Positions 42,402 through 52,199 of a stretch of 64,000 nucleotides of DNA are shown piece by piece (position 1 is the first letter of the stretch; each line of letters begins with the position of its first letter). Source of the DNA: [Clostridium] clostridioforme AGR2157 (GTDB lineage: Bacteria > Bacillota > Clostridia > Lachnospirales > Lachnospiraceae); assembly GCF_000424325.1 (NCBI RefSeq), contig NZ_AUJR01000027.1, forward strand, positions 1 through 64,000. Direction: 5' to 3'. Position numbers and translations under genes: made by a program. The notes beneath the pieces were generated by a model. That model saw nothing but the letters and a program-made list of their open reading frames with translations. It did not search any database and had not been told where the DNA came from.

Positions 42402-45227
42402 ATGGCAAAGCAGTACATTAAAATCCGCGGGGCGAATGAGCATAATCTGAAGGATATTTCCGTGGATATACCAAGGAATGAGCTGGTGGTCCTTACGGGA
42501 CTGTCCGGTTCGGGTAAATCATCCCTGGCTTTTGACACCATTTATGCAGAAGGGCAGAGGCGTTATATGGAGTCCCTGTCTTCCTATGCCAGGCAGTTCC
42601 TGGGACAGATGGAGAAGCCGGATGTGGAGAGCATAGAGGGGCTGTCACCGGCCATTTCCATTGACCAGAAGTCCACCAACCGGAATCCCCGTTCCACTGT
42701 GGGAACGGTCACGGAAATCTACGACTACATGAGACTTTTATATGCCAGAATCGGTATACCCCACTGTCCGAAATGCGGCAAGGAGATACACAAACAGACC
42801 ATTGACCAGATGGTGGACCAGATTATGTCCATGCCTGAACGGACTAAAATCCAGCTGCTGGCCCCTGTGGTCAGAGGGCGCAAGGGCGAGCATGTGAAGG
42901 TGCTGGACCAGGCCAGAAAGAGCGGCTATGTGAGGGTCCGCATTGACGGAAGCCTCTATGAGCTCTCAGAGGAAATCAGGCTGGAGAAGAACATCAAGCA
43001 CAACATTGAAATCGTGGTGGACCGTCTGATTGTGAAGGAAGGCATTGAGAAAAGGCTTACGGATTCCATAGAGACGGTCATGGCTCTGAGCGGCGGACTG
43101 ATGATGGTGGATGTGAGCGGCGGCGAGCCGGTGAATTTCAGCCAGAGCTTTTCCTGTCCTGATTGCGGAATCAGCATTGACGAGGTGGAGCCCAGGAGCT
43201 TTTCCTTCAACAATCCCTTCGGAGCCTGTCCGGAGTGTTTTGGACTGGGTTATAAGATGGAATTTGACGAGGACCTGATGATTCCGGATAAGTCGCTGTC
43301 CATAGACCAGGGCGCAATCGTGGTTATGGGATGGCAGTCCTGCGCGGACAAGGGCAGCTTTACAAGGGCAATCCTGGAGGCGCTGTCTGAAGCCTATGAT
43401 TTCAGGCTGGATACGCCTTTCCAGGATTATCCCAAGGAAATCCACGACGTGCTGTTATACGGAACCGGAGGCCGGGAGGTGAAGGTCCGCTACAAGAGCC
43501 AGAGAGGCGAAGGCGTCTATGACGTGGCGTTTGAGGGCCTGATTGAGAATGTAAACCGCCGCTACAAGGAGACTTTTTCCGAGACGTCCAAGGCGGAATA
43601 TGAGACATATATGCGGATTACCCCCTGCCCGGTTTGTAAGGGTCAGAGGCTTAAGAAGGAGTCCCTTGCGGTTACGGTAGGCGGGATGAACATATATGAA
43701 GCTACCAACATGTCCATTGTCCGGTTTAAGGAATTTATGGACGGGCTGAAGCTGACTCCCATGCAGGAGACCATAGGCGCTTCTATTCTGAAGGAAATCA
43801 GGGCCAGGATATGCTTCCTCATTGACGTGGGGCTGGATTATCTTTCCCTGTCGCGGGCCACGGGTACTTTGTCCGGCGGCGAGGCCCAGCGCATCCGTCT
43901 GGCTACCCAGATAGGCTCCGGCCTGGTGGGAGTGGCCTATATCCTGGACGAGCCCAGCATCGGGCTCCATCAGCGGGATAATGACAAGCTCCTTAAGACG
44001 CTGACCCATCTCCGGGATTTGGGCAACAGCGTATTGGTGGTGGAGCATGACGAGGACACCATGCGGGCCGCGGACTGCATCGTGGACATCGGACCCGGTG
44101 CGGGAGAGCACGGCGGAAAGGTCATTGCCATGGGAACGGCCGAGGAAATCATGAAGAACCCGGATTCCATTACCGGAGCTTACTTAAGCGGGCGCCTGAA
44201 GATTCCGGTGCCTGCCGAGAGAAGGAAGCCCACGGGCTGGATTACGGTAAAGGGCGCGGCGGAGAACAATTTAAAGAACATCAACGTGGACATTCCCCTG
44301 GGAATCATGACGTGTGTGACCGGTGTATCCGGTTCCGGAAAAAGTTCTCTTGTGAACGAAATCGTTTATAAATCCCTGGCAAGGAAGTTAAACAGGGCCA
44401 GAACCATACCGGGCAGGCACAAGTGCATCGAGGGCGTGGAGCAGCTGGATAAGATTATCGACATCGACCAGTCGCCCATCGGGCGTACTCCCAGGTCCAA
44501 TCCGGCTACCTACACAGGCGTATTCGACCTCATAAGGGACTTGTTCGCCTCCACCCCGGACGCCAAGGCAAAGGGGTATAGCAAGGGAAGGTTCAGCTTC
44601 AACGTAAAGGGCGGACGATGCGAAGCGTGCGGCGGAGACGGCATCATCAAGATTGAAATGCATTTCCTGCCGGATGTATATGTGCCCTGTGAGGTCTGCG
44701 GCGGCAAACGGTATAACCGTGAGACCCTGGACGTGAAGTACAAGGGAAAGAACATCTACGATGTGCTGAATATGACCGTGGAGGAGGCTCTTAAGTTCTT
44801 TGAAAATGTACCCTCTGTCACCAGGAAGATACAGACCCTGTATGACGTGGGACTGGGGTACATCCGGCTGGGACAGCCGTCCACGGAGCTGTCCGGCGGC
44901 GAGGCCCAGAGAATCAAGCTGGCCACGGAGCTGTCCAAGAGAGGCACGGGAAAGACCATTTACATCCTGGACGAGCCCACCACAGGACTCCATTTCGCAG
45001 ATGTCCATAAGCTCATTGATATACTTCACAGGCTGTCGGAGGGCGGCAACACGGTTGTGGTTATTGAGCACAATCTGGATGTAATCAAGACAGCGGATTA
45101 TATCATCGACATTGGTCCGGAAGGCGGGGACAAGGGCGGAACGGTCATAGCCAAGGGAACACCGGAGGAAGTGGCCCGGTGTCCGGTGTCCTATACGGGA
45201 ATGTATGTAAAGAAATATCTGAATTGA
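42402..45227 (+). CDS. uvrA: UvrABC system protein A
   Basis: A 941-residue damage-recognition ATPase of nucleotide excision repair, working as a dimer with UvrB. Two ABC modules: Walker [15 protein letters not shown] (from residue 33) and [13 protein letters not shown]; signatures [12 protein letters not shown] and [12 protein letters not shown]; Walker [15 protein letters not shown] and [14 protein letters not shown]. Zinc-binding Cys motifs occur as [15 protein letters not shown]...CPECFGLG and CEACGGDG...[10 protein letters not shown]. Full normal length. Expression is probably SOS-controlled through the box at 42166. Confidence 0.96.
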   Translation: MAKQYIKIRGANEHNLKDISVDIPRNELVVLTGLSGSGKSSLAFDTIYAEGQRRYMESLSSYARQFLGQMEKPDVESIEGLSPAISIDQKSTNRNPRSTVGTVTEIYDYMRLLYARIGIPHCPKCGKEIHKQTIDQMVDQIMSMPERTKIQLLAPVVRGRKGEHVKVLDQARKSGYVRVRIDGSLYELSEEIRLEKNIKHNIEIVVDRLIVKEGIEKRLTDSIETVMALSGGLMMVDVSGGEPVNFSQSFSCPDCGISIDEVEPRSFSFNNPFGACPECFGLGYKMEFDEDLMIPDKSLSIDQGAIVVMGWQSCADKGSFTRAILEALSEAYDFRLDTPFQDYPKEIHDVLLYGTGGREVKVRYKSQRGEGVYDVAFEGLIENVNRRYKETFSETSKAEYETYMRITPCPVCKGQRLKKESLAVTVGGMNIYEATNMSIVRFKEFMDGLKLTPMQETIGASILKEIRARICFLIDVGLDYLSLSRATGTLSGGEAQRIRLATQIGSGLVGVAYILDEPSIGLHQRDNDKLLKTLTHLRDLGNSVLVVEHDEDTMRAADCIVDIGPGAGEHGGKVIAMGTAEEIMKNPDSITGAYLSGRLKIPVPAERRKPTGWITVKGAAENNLKNINVDIPLGIMTCVTGVSGSGKSSLVNEIVYKSLARKLNRARTIPGRHKCIEGVEQLDKIIDIDQSPIGRTPRSNPATYTGVFDLIRDLFASTPDAKAKGYSKGRFSFNVKGGRCEACGGDGIIKIEMHFLPDVYVPCEVCGGKRYNRETLDVKYKGKNIYDVLNMTVEEALKFFENVPSVTRKIQTLYDVGLGYIRLGQPSTELSGGEAQRIKLATELSKRGTGKTIYILDEPTTGLHFADVHKLIDILHRLSEGGNTVVVIEHNLDVIKTADYIIDIGPEGGDKGGTVIAKGTPEEVARCPVSYTGMYVKKYLN

Positions 45228-45261
45228 CAACAGTCACGGCCGGGAGCGGCCGGAGCGCGGC

Positions 45262-45291
45262 GGCGGGGCTGAGGTGAATCCCCGCCTTTTT
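45262..45291 (+). terminator. Terminator of uvrA
   Basis: GGCGGGG (45262-45268) pairs with CCCCGCC (45280-45286), followed by TTTTT. Confidence 0.8.
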
Positions 45292-45319
45292 GTTAAGAGG
45301 GCAGGAAAGGAGATTCTCT

Positions 45320-46081
45320 ATGAAACTGGAAGAATTTGACAGAACAAAGGAAGCAGTCTTCAACCCGGTGGATATTGTCCAAAAACTGGATGGTTGTCCG
45401 AAAACGGTTATTACCTGTTTTGCGGATGATTTGGTGGAGTATGGTGCGAAGAAATACGGCGGTAAAACGGCGGGCTATTACAGATGTACCAATGGGACGC
45501 TGCCGCTTTATTGTCTGGATGGGACGGCAGGCGGACTGGGGTTAATCATGAGCCTGGTTGGTGCGCCGGCTGTTGTGAGCCAGTATGAGGAGCTGTTTGC
45601 CATGGGGGTGGAGAAAAACCTGGTATTCGGAACCTGCGGCGTGCTGGACAAAAGCCTGGAGGACTGTTCCGTCATTGTGCCGGACCGGGCTGTGCGGGAT
45701 GAAGGCACCAGCTATCATTACGCGGAGCCGGGAGACGAGATTGCAGTGAACGTGTCTTCCCTGGACAGAATGACCCGCTTTTTCTCACAGACAGGAATCA
45801 GATACAGAGTGGGAAAAGTGTGGACAACGGACGGAATCTACAGGGAGACCAGGGATAAGGTGGCCCGCAGGAAGGCGGAGGGCTGTATCTGCGTGGAGAT
45901 GGAATGTGCTGCCATAGCGGCCCTGGCCCGTTTCAGGAACCGGTCCGTCAGCCAGTTTTTTTACAGCGCGGACAATCTGGATAATGACGTGTGGGAGATG
46001 CGGAGTCTGGCCAATGAGAGCCAGAGGGATGTAAAGCAGAAGATACTGGATTTGGCGGTTGCACTGGGAAAGGAACTGTGA
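45320..46081 (+). CDS. Nucleoside phosphorylase-like protein (PNP/UDP family)
   Basis: A 253-residue member of the PNP_UDP_1 superfamily. GTAGGLGLIMSLVGAPAVVSQYEELFAMG, the phosphate/ribose-site segment VFGTCGVLDKSL, and the nucleoside-binding VEMECAAIAALARFR are recognisable. It probably cleaves a nucleoside to base and ribose-1-phosphate, consistent with a nucleoside-type transporter a few kilobases upstream. The substrate is not determined. ATG 45320 follows AAAGGAG; the upstream extension lies in the uvrA terminator. Confidence 0.82.
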   Translation: MKLEEFDRTKEAVFNPVDIVQKLDGCPKTVITCFADDLVEYGAKKYGGKTAGYYRCTNGTLPLYCLDGTAGGLGLIMSLVGAPAVVSQYEELFAMGVEKNLVFGTCGVLDKSLEDCSVIVPDRAVRDEGTSYHYAEPGDEIAVNVSSLDRMTRFFSQTGIRYRVGKVWTTDGIYRETRDKVARRKAEGCICVEMECAAIAALARFRNRSVSQFFYSADNLDNDVWEMRSLANESQRDVKQKILDLAVALGKEL

Positions 46082-46149
46082 TCCGAACTGCCATGGTAAG
46101 ATGAGCCGTCTGAACTGCTGCATAAAATGTCATGGATATTGAAAATCCT

Positions 46150-46179
46150 TTGACATTTGCGCAGGGCCTACGTTATAAT
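46150..46179 (+). promoter_or_regulatory. Promoter of the GntR-family gene
   Basis: TTGACA (46150-46155), 18-base spacer, TATAAT (46174-46179): both hexamers match consensus. Confidence 0.75.
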
Positions 46180-46217
46180 GGACAGGTTAAAGAGCAGTGC
46201 TAGGAGCGGGGAGTGTA

Positions 46218-46955
46218 ATGGATAAGGAAAAAAAACGAAGTCTTTCAGAGGTGGCAGCAGATTATGTGAGGGAACAGATTCTTCAGGGGAAGCTGGCCCA
46301 GAAAGAAAAGCTTGTTGAAAATGATATAGCAGTAAAGCTGGGAATGAGCCGGGGGCCGGTGCGGGATGCGCTGAAGCAGCTGATGTACGAGGGATTTCTG
46401 GATTATGAGACCAATAAAGGGTACTCTGTCTCCATGCTTTCGCCCAAGGACGCCTATGAGATATTCTTTCTGCGCGGCAACCTGGAAAACCTGGCCCTGG
46501 AGCGGTGCGGGGGACGTCTGCTGAGCGACAGCATTTTTCTCATGGAGGATGCGGTACTGGCTATGAAGGAGGCTGTGGCAGAGGACGACATGGGGAAAAT
46601 CATCAAGTATGATGAGATATTCCATAAACAGATTTTATTATCAGGCCAGATGGAGCGCCTGACCAGTCTGTGGGAGACACTGAGCCCCTTAAACGGAGCC
46701 ATGTTCTACACCATCAAACAAATCAATGAATATGTATCTGAAATGCAGGCGGATTTGGACCAGGAAGATATTGCTGCCCAGGCAGGACGGCGGGGAAACA
46801 ACTATCTGGAGCATAAATGGCTTTTAGAAATCCTGCAGCGGGGGAACCTTGAACAGTCCAGGAGCGCAATCAATACCCACTACATAGCCAACGGTGAGAG
46901 AATTTACCGGATTGGAATGAAGATGAAGAACCAGGAACTGTTTTATCATGTGTAA
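46218..46955 (+). CDS. GntR-family regulator with FCD domain
   Basis: A 245-residue regulator: N-terminal GntR winged helix (SEVAADYVREQILQGKL, VKLGMSRGPVRDALKQLMYEGFLDY) and C-terminal FCD effector domain with candidate metal-binding His in EIFHKQILLSG, YLEHKWLLEI and INTHYIANG. FCD proteins respond to small carboxylates or sugar acids. ATG 46218 has a GGGGAG site upstream; the frame extends seven codons further. It stands alone between convergent terminators, and its targets are unknown. Confidence 0.87.
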   Translation: MDKEKKRSLSEVAADYVREQILQGKLAQKEKLVENDIAVKLGMSRGPVRDALKQLMYEGFLDYETNKGYSVSMLSPKDAYEIFFLRGNLENLALERCGGRLLSDSIFLMEDAVLAMKEAVAEDDMGKIIKYDEIFHKQILLSGQMERLTSLWETLSPLNGAMFYTIKQINEYVSEMQADLDQEDIAAQAGRRGNNYLEHKWLLEILQRGNLEQSRSAINTHYIANGERIYRIGMKMKNQELFYHV

Positions 46956-46993
46956 TTGGGGATGCTGAATAAAAGAATTAGAGCGGACATGGG

Positions 46994-47052
46994 AAAGCGG
47001 AAATGCAGGACGTGAATACGATTATATCACGTTCCGGTATTTCCGCTTTTTA
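46994..47052. terminator. Bidirectional terminator
   Basis: AAAGCGGAAAT (46994-47004) pairs with ATTTCCGCTTT (47039-47049), with inner ACGTGA/TCACGT. T- and A-rich flanks on both sides fit convergent genes GntR (plus) and DegT-like (minus). Confidence 0.8.
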
Positions 47053-48126
47053 TTATTTTTCAGGCATGTCCTCTATCTGTCTGCAGATATACTCCATATC
47101 CTCAGTTTCGTATCTCTGGTCGCAGGTAAAGGACATCACATGGCTGTAAATGTAGGCCGCGTCGCCATGGCCTTCGGTGTCCACCATGGGGCCTTGGGGC
47201 CAATAGGTGGTGGTCTTGATGCTGCGTCCGGCCAGATAGGACTGAACCATGTCCCTGTCCTTTACATACACGGTAAAGTGGCTGGGAACAGCGGCTTTTT
47301 TAAGAACCGGGAATATCACGGTAAGCTGGGGGTGTTCCGGCATATGATCCAGAAGATACTGATAATTGGCGCGGCGTCTCTGTTTCAGCTGCTCAAAGTC
47401 ATAGTGCCGTATGATATACTCTGAATCCCGGTCGCTTCCATAGGAATCAAAGATGCGGCGCAGCATCATCTCGGCGTCCCAGAAGGTATCATTGAACTTC
47501 TGTATGGCCTGGGGGTCGGGATTTCCTGATTGCAGAAGCTGCTGTTTGCCTCTCATGGACATACTGCGCATGGAAAGATGGGTCTCGTCAGGGGGCAGGA
47601 CGGGAAGGGAAAAGCTGCCTTTCCTTTTAATGGCAAATCCGCCGGCCGGTACTCCAATCCATTTCCGCATACTGCCCACCACGTAATCACAGTGAGGGTC
47701 AACACCGTCAGATGAGAAGAGGGAGTGGGTCGTATCCTCCACAATAATGATGCCCCGTTCAGAGCATTTCCGTATAAATTCCCTGTCGTAGCTGCAAAAG
47801 CCGTAATAGCCGCAGAGATTGACGACGCTGATGCGGTCCAGGACCCTTTCGTCGAAGATGGGTGTCAAATCCTTAGATACATCGTAGAATAAAAGTTCAT
47901 AGCCGGCTTTCAGGAAAGGGGCAAGGACTGTCTCACAGGTGTAGACAGGCACATAGGCCACCTTTCTGGTGTCGGTCAGGCAGATATCCTGAAGCGCATA
48001 GTAGTTGGCACATCTGCCGGACATGAAAAAGCGCAGGCTGCCCCCTGGCGGGCATAGGTTTTCCAGATAATGGTTCTGGGTTTCGGGCAGTGGTTCATAT
48101 GTAAAAAATCCGCCAATCTGTTTCAA
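47053..48126 (-). CDS. DegT/DnrJ-like PLP-fold protein
   Basis: A 357-residue protein resembling DegT/DnrJ/EryC1 aminotransferases: GGSLRFFMSGRCANYYALQDI (cofactor-phosphate region), VYTCETVLAPFLKAGYELLFYDV, VNLCGYYGFCSYDREFI, VEDTTHSLFSS and the expected PLP Lys in VVGSMRKWIGVPAGGFA. Such enzymes add amino groups to sugars, but no sugar-biosynthesis genes are nearby. The start is TTG 48126 with GGAGGT 8 bases upstream; no in-frame ATG of family context lies further up. Monocistronic by its position. Confidence 0.75.
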   Translation of the reverse strand: MKQIGGFFTYEPLPETQNHYLENLCPPGGSLRFFMSGRCANYYALQDICLTDTRKVAYVPVYTCETVLAPFLKAGYELLFYDVSKDLTPIFDERVLDRISVVNLCGYYGFCSYDREFIRKCSERGIIIVEDTTHSLFSSDGVDPHCDYVVGSMRKWIGVPAGGFAIKRKGSFSLPVLPPDETHLSMRSMSMRGKQQLLQSGNPDPQAIQKFNDTFWDAEMMLRRIFDSYGSDRDSEYIIRHYDFEQLKQRRRANYQYLLDHMPEHPQLTVIFPVLKKAAVPSHFTVYVKDRDMVQSYLAGRSIKTTTYWPQGPMVDTEGHGDAAYIYSHVMSFTCDQRYETEDMEYICRQIEDMPEK

Positions 48127-48282
48127 TTTTTCTTACCTCCCAAGCATGTGCAGGCTCTATGGCGTGTGCGCCACAGAGAGACACTTAGATTTAATATAAA
48201 GACAATTATAGCATAGATTTGAAAATAAGCACAATAGAAATGTTGACAAAATATTTAGAGTGTAAAATTTGAACAATGATTG

Positions 48283-48311
48283 TTGACAATATTGATATAT
48301 TGTTTTATAAT
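48283..48311 (+). promoter_or_regulatory. Promoter of the second peptide transporter
   Basis: TTGACA (48283-48288), 17-base spacer, TATAAT (48306-48311), consensus at both hexamers. In the leader, GTTTCAAA occurs twice and CCCC-TGTG-GGGG forms a small hairpin. The 323-bp gap contains no gene. Confidence 0.75.
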
Positions 48312-48449
48312 TTGAATGAAGCGAGGGAGTTTCAAATCCTAAGGCTTCTTTTTTATTATTTTGGTTTCAAACCCCTGTGGGGGTCGTGAAATATGTATTT
48401 TGCTTCGCTGCGTTAATGCAGCAAATACACGAGGATTGGAGAGAGAAAA

Positions 48450-49397
48450 ATGTACAAGTATGTGTTAAAAAGACTGCTTATGCTGATTCCGGTCATCATC
48501 GGCGTGACGTTCATTGTGTTTTTCATTCTGAACCTGTCACCGGGCGACCCGGCGGCAATCATCCTGGGTGACCAGGCATCAGCCGAGGCACTGGCCATGA
48601 AGAGGAAGGAGCTGGGACTGGACGACCCTCTGCTGGTCCGTTACGGACATTACATGATTAACATGCTTCACGGCGACCTGGGCACATCCTATAAAAATAA
48701 CCTGAGCGTATGGTCACAGGTCATGGAGCGGTTTCCTAACACAGCGGTGCTGGCAGTGGCAGGTATCCTGGTAGCCATTCTGATTGGAATTCCCACGGGA
48801 ATCATTTCCGCCAAGAAACAGTACTCCCTGATGGATAATACAGCCATGCTGCTCTCGCTGATTGGCGTGGCCATGCCTAACTTCTGGTTCGGCCTGCTGA
48901 TGGTTATTATGTTCGCATTGACCCTGGGATGGCTGCCTTCACAGGGAATGGGGGAGGGATTCATACCTCTCATCAAAAGCCTGGTCCTTCCGGCGGTGAC
49001 GCTGGGCACGGGGGCTGCAGCCATGATTACGCGTATGACACGTTCATCCATGCTGGAAGTTATCCGGCAGGATTACATAGACACTGCCAGGGCAAAGGGC
49101 GTTTCCGATAAGAAAATCACCACACGCCATATGCTTAAGAATGCCATGATTCCGATTATCACGGCAGTGGGACTTCAGTTTGGCACTCTTTTGGGAGGCG
49201 CCATGCTGACAGAGACCGTATTTTCCTGGCCGGGCCTGGGACGTCTCATGGTGGATTCTATCAAGTCAAAAGATATTCCCATGGTATTGGGGTCTGTTAT
49301 CTTTCTGGCAATCATGTTTTCCGTGGTCAATCTGGCGGTAGACATCATATACGCCTTTGTGGACCCGAGAATTAAATTACAATACAAGAGAAAGTAG
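48450..49397 (+). CDS. Peptide ABC transporter permease (DppB/OppB-like)
   Basis: A 315-residue permease: MYKYVLKRLLMLIPVIIGVTFIVFFILNLSPGDP opening, LGLDDPLLVRYGHYM, EAA loop QDYIDTARAKGVSDKKITTRHMLKNA and ETVFSWPGLGRLMVDS. Six predicted helices, complete length. First gene of a transporter operon whose later genes are damaged, so it may have no functional partner set. Confidence 0.92.
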   Translation: MYKYVLKRLLMLIPVIIGVTFIVFFILNLSPGDPAAIILGDQASAEALAMKRKELGLDDPLLVRYGHYMINMLHGDLGTSYKNNLSVWSQVMERFPNTAVLAVAGILVAILIGIPTGIISAKKQYSLMDNTAMLLSLIGVAMPNFWFGLLMVIMFALTLGWLPSQGMGEGFIPLIKSLVLPAVTLGTGAAAMITRMTRSSMLEVIRQDYIDTARAKGVSDKKITTRHMLKNAMIPIITAVGLQFGTLLGGAMLTETVFSWPGLGRLMVDSIKSKDIPMVLGSVIFLAIMFSVVNLAVDIIYAFVDPRIKLQYKRK

Positions 49398-49406
49398 GTG
49401 CAGTTC

Positions 49407-50315
49407 ATGGGAAAGAAACATCTGATTGCCGCGGAAGCGGAAGGCGACCAGCGCTCCCTGTGGGGCGAGGCATGGCGCAGATTCAAAAAGAACCGGCTGG
49501 CCATGATTGGCATGTATTTTATCCTGGCACTGGTTATCATAGCAATAGCAACCATTATCATTGATGCGGTCACAGGCAAATCCATTTACCTGAATTATGT
49601 GGTAAAGCAGGACCTGAGAGGACGTCTTCAGGGACCAAGCCTGATACACCCCTTTGGACTGGATGAGTTCGGCAGGGACATGCTGCTGCGCATGCTGTGG
49701 GCGGTCCGGTACTCGCTGTTTATGGGAACCGTGGCCATCATTATTTCATGTATCTTCGGCGGGCTACTGGGAGCTTTTGCCGGGTACTACGGCAAGACCG
49801 CTGACAATGTGATCATGAGAATTATGGATATTCTTTTGGCCATTCCATCCATGCTTCTGGCTATCGCCATCGTGGCGGCTCTGGGAACCAGCATCACCAA
49901 TGTGCTGATTGCCATTGCCATCTCCTATGTGCCCACCTTTGCCAGGACGGTCCGGGCATCGGTGCTCACGGTGAAGGACCAGGAGTTTATCGAAGCGGCC
50001 CGCTCCATTGGCTGCAGCGACTGGCGCATTATCATCAAGTACGTGATTCCCAATTCCATGGCGCCGATTATCGTACAGGTGACCCTGGGAATCGCGGGAG
50101 CCATCCTTTCCATCGCAGGACTTTCCTTCCTGGGACTTGGCATCCAGCCGCCCACCCCTGAGTGGGGAGCAATGCTGTCCAACGCCCGAAGCTATATCCG
50201 CGACGCATGGCATGTCACCATCATCCCCGGCATGGGAATCATGCTCACCATCCTGGCCCTTAACCTGGTGGGAGACGGACTGAGAGATGCCCTTGACCCG
50301 CGTTTGAAGAGCTGA
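49407..50315 (+). CDS. Peptide ABC transporter permease (DppC/OppC-like)
   Basis: A 302-residue permease: N-terminal LWGEAWRRFKKNRLAMIG, then HPFGLDEFGRDMLLRMLWAVRYSL, EAA loop QEFIEAARSIGCSDWRIIIKYVIPNSMAP and end LVGDGLRDALDPRL. All typical of DppC. It starts nine bases after the previous stop; a GTG three codons earlier is an alternative start. Confidence 0.92.
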   Translation: MGKKHLIAAEAEGDQRSLWGEAWRRFKKNRLAMIGMYFILALVIIAIATIIIDAVTGKSIYLNYVVKQDLRGRLQGPSLIHPFGLDEFGRDMLLRMLWAVRYSLFMGTVAIIISCIFGGLLGAFAGYYGKTADNVIMRIMDILLAIPSMLLAIAIVAALGTSITNVLIAIAISYVPTFARTVRASVLTVKDQEFIEAARSIGCSDWRIIIKYVIPNSMAPIIVQVTLGIAGAILSIAGLSFLGLGIQPPTPEWGAMLSNARSYIRDAWHVTIIPGMGIMLTILALNLVGDGLRDALDPRLKS

Positions 50316-50346
50316 TGGATGAACACTAAGAAAGGACGAGTATGAC

Positions 50347-51315
50347 ATGGCAGATAAACCATTATTGGAAGTAAAAGATCTGGTCATCCACTATGAAACG
50401 GATGACGGAGTGGTAAAGGCGCTAAACGGCGTCAATATACATATCGGCGTGGGAGAGACCCTTGGACTGGTGGGAGAGACCGGTGCGGGAAAGACTACGC
50501 TGGCAAAAGGAATTATGAGGCTGATTCCCAATCCTCCAGGCAAGATTCTGGGCGGAGAGGTGATTTTTGAGGGACAGGACCTGTTAAAGCTTTCCACCAA
50601 TGGAATGGAGGCCATTCGCGGCAGGGACATATCCATGATATTCCAGGACCCTATGACCTCCCTGAACCCGGTGCTCACGGTAGGCGAGCAGATTATGGAG
50701 GTGATCGAGAACCATAACACCAGCCTGTCCAGGCAGGAAGCCAGAAAATGGGCTGAAAACATGCTGGAGAGAGTGGGAATTCCTGCGGAGCGCTTTGGAG
50801 AGTATCCCCACCAGTTTTCAGGCGGTATGAAGCAGAGGGTGGTCATTGCAATCGCCCTGGCCTGCAACCCCAAGCTGCTCATTGCGGATGAGCCCACCAC
50901 GGCCCTGGACGTTACCATACAGGCCCAGGTGCTGGAGATGATATACAAGCTTAAATCCGAGAATAACACATCCATGATTCTCATTACCCACGACCTGGGA
51001 GTGGTTGCCCAGAACTGTGATTACGTGGCAATCATCTATGCGGGGGAAGTGGTGGAATACGGAACCCTGCGGGAGATATACAAGGACACGAAACATCCGT
51101 ACACGGAAGGACTCTTTGGTTCCATTCCCATCCTGACAAGCGATGTAAAGCGGCTGCAGGCCATTGACGGCATGATGCCCGACCCTACCAAGCTGCCTGA
51201 GGGCTGCGTTTTCTGCGAGAGATGCAAGTATGCGGTTCCTGAATGTTCCAAGAACCATCCAGGGATGGTGACTGTAGACGGAACCCACCAGGTCCGCTGC
51301 ATCCGCTACCGCTAA
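50347..51315 (+). CDS. Peptide ABC transporter ATPase (DppD/OppD-like)
   Basis: A 322-residue ABC ATPase with intact Walker A GETGAGKTT, Q-loop IFQDPMTSLNP, signature HQFSGGMKQRVVIAIAL, Walker B LLIADEPTTALD and H-loop LITHDLGVVAQ, plus the C-terminal CVFCERCKYAVPEC cluster. This subunit appears fully functional, in contrast to the next gene. The ATG follows AAAGGACGAG. Confidence 0.92.
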   Translation: MADKPLLEVKDLVIHYETDDGVVKALNGVNIHIGVGETLGLVGETGAGKTTLAKGIMRLIPNPPGKILGGEVIFEGQDLLKLSTNGMEAIRGRDISMIFQDPMTSLNPVLTVGEQIMEVIENHNTSLSRQEARKWAENMLERVGIPAERFGEYPHQFSGGMKQRVVIAIALACNPKLLIADEPTTALDVTIQAQVLEMIYKLKSENNTSMILITHDLGVVAQNCDYVAIIYAGEVVEYGTLREIYKDTKHPYTEGLFGSIPILTSDVKRLQAIDGMMPDPTKLPEGCVFCERCKYAVPECSKNHPGMVTVDGTHQVRCIRYR

Positions 51316-51332
51316 GAGAAGGAGATTGACAT

Positions 51333-52199
51333 ATGCAGGAACAGAAAACAGAGATATTACGTGTGGAACATTTGAAAAAATATTTTACGACCCCAAAGGG
51401 CACTCTCCACGCGGTGGACGATGTTAACTTTTCCATCCGTACCGGAGAGACCCTGGGAGTGGTAGGGGAGTCCGGATGCGGGAAATCCACCATGGGGAGG
51501 GCTATCCTAAGGCTTCACGAACCCACAAGCGGCAGGGTTTATTTTAAGGGCAAGGATATCCTGGGTTACAACAAGAAGCAGCTAAAGGATTTAAGGAAGG
51601 ATATGCAGATTATATTCCAGGACCCCTTTGCTTCCCTGAATCCCAGGATGACGGTCAGCGAGGCAATCATAGAGCCGCTGCTGGTGCAGGGCATTTACAA
51701 GGCCAATGAAAGGGTCGCCATCACCCGGCAGGTGGAGAAAATCATGAACCTGGTGGGACTGGCCAAGCGTCTGGTAAATACATATCCCCACGAGCTGGAC
51801 GGCGGCAGGCGCCAGAGAATCGGAATCGCCAGGGCTTTGACGGTCAATCCCAAGTTCATTGTATGCGACGAGCCTGTGTCGGCCCTGGACGTATCCATCC
51901 AGGCCCAGATCCTTAACCTGATGCAGGATTTGCAGGAGGAGCTGAACCTTACCTATATGTTTATTACATACGATTTGTCGGTGGTAAGGCATTTTTCCAA
52001 TGACATCGTGGTCATGTACCTGGGACAGATGGTGGAGTCAGCGCCTGCCAAGGCACTGTTTAAGAATCCCATGCATCCATACACAAAGGCGCTGCGGCAG
52101 CGCTCAGACAGAGGCAGGTTCCAAGGGAACAGAGACAGGAGGAAGCATCGGCGGTTCAGGGGAGTACAAGGATACGCTGGTATGGGCACAGGGAGCTGA
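51333..52199 (+). pseudogene. Damaged peptide ABC transporter ATPase (OppF-like), 3' truncated
   Basis: The OppF-like frame is recognisable up to MHPYTKAL (about 52094): Walker A GESGCGKST, Q-loop IFQDPFASLNPR and Walker B FIVCDEPVSALD are kept. The signature, normally LSGGQ, is LDGGR (residues 155-159), and the H-loop His is Tyr213 (FITYDLSVV), both expected to abolish ATP hydrolysis. From 52095 the frame runs into binding-protein DNA in the wrong frame and stops at 52199, so the C-terminal oligopeptide domain (about 70 residues with its Cys motif) is lost. It is 288 residues against about 320-330 normally. Confidence 0.8.
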
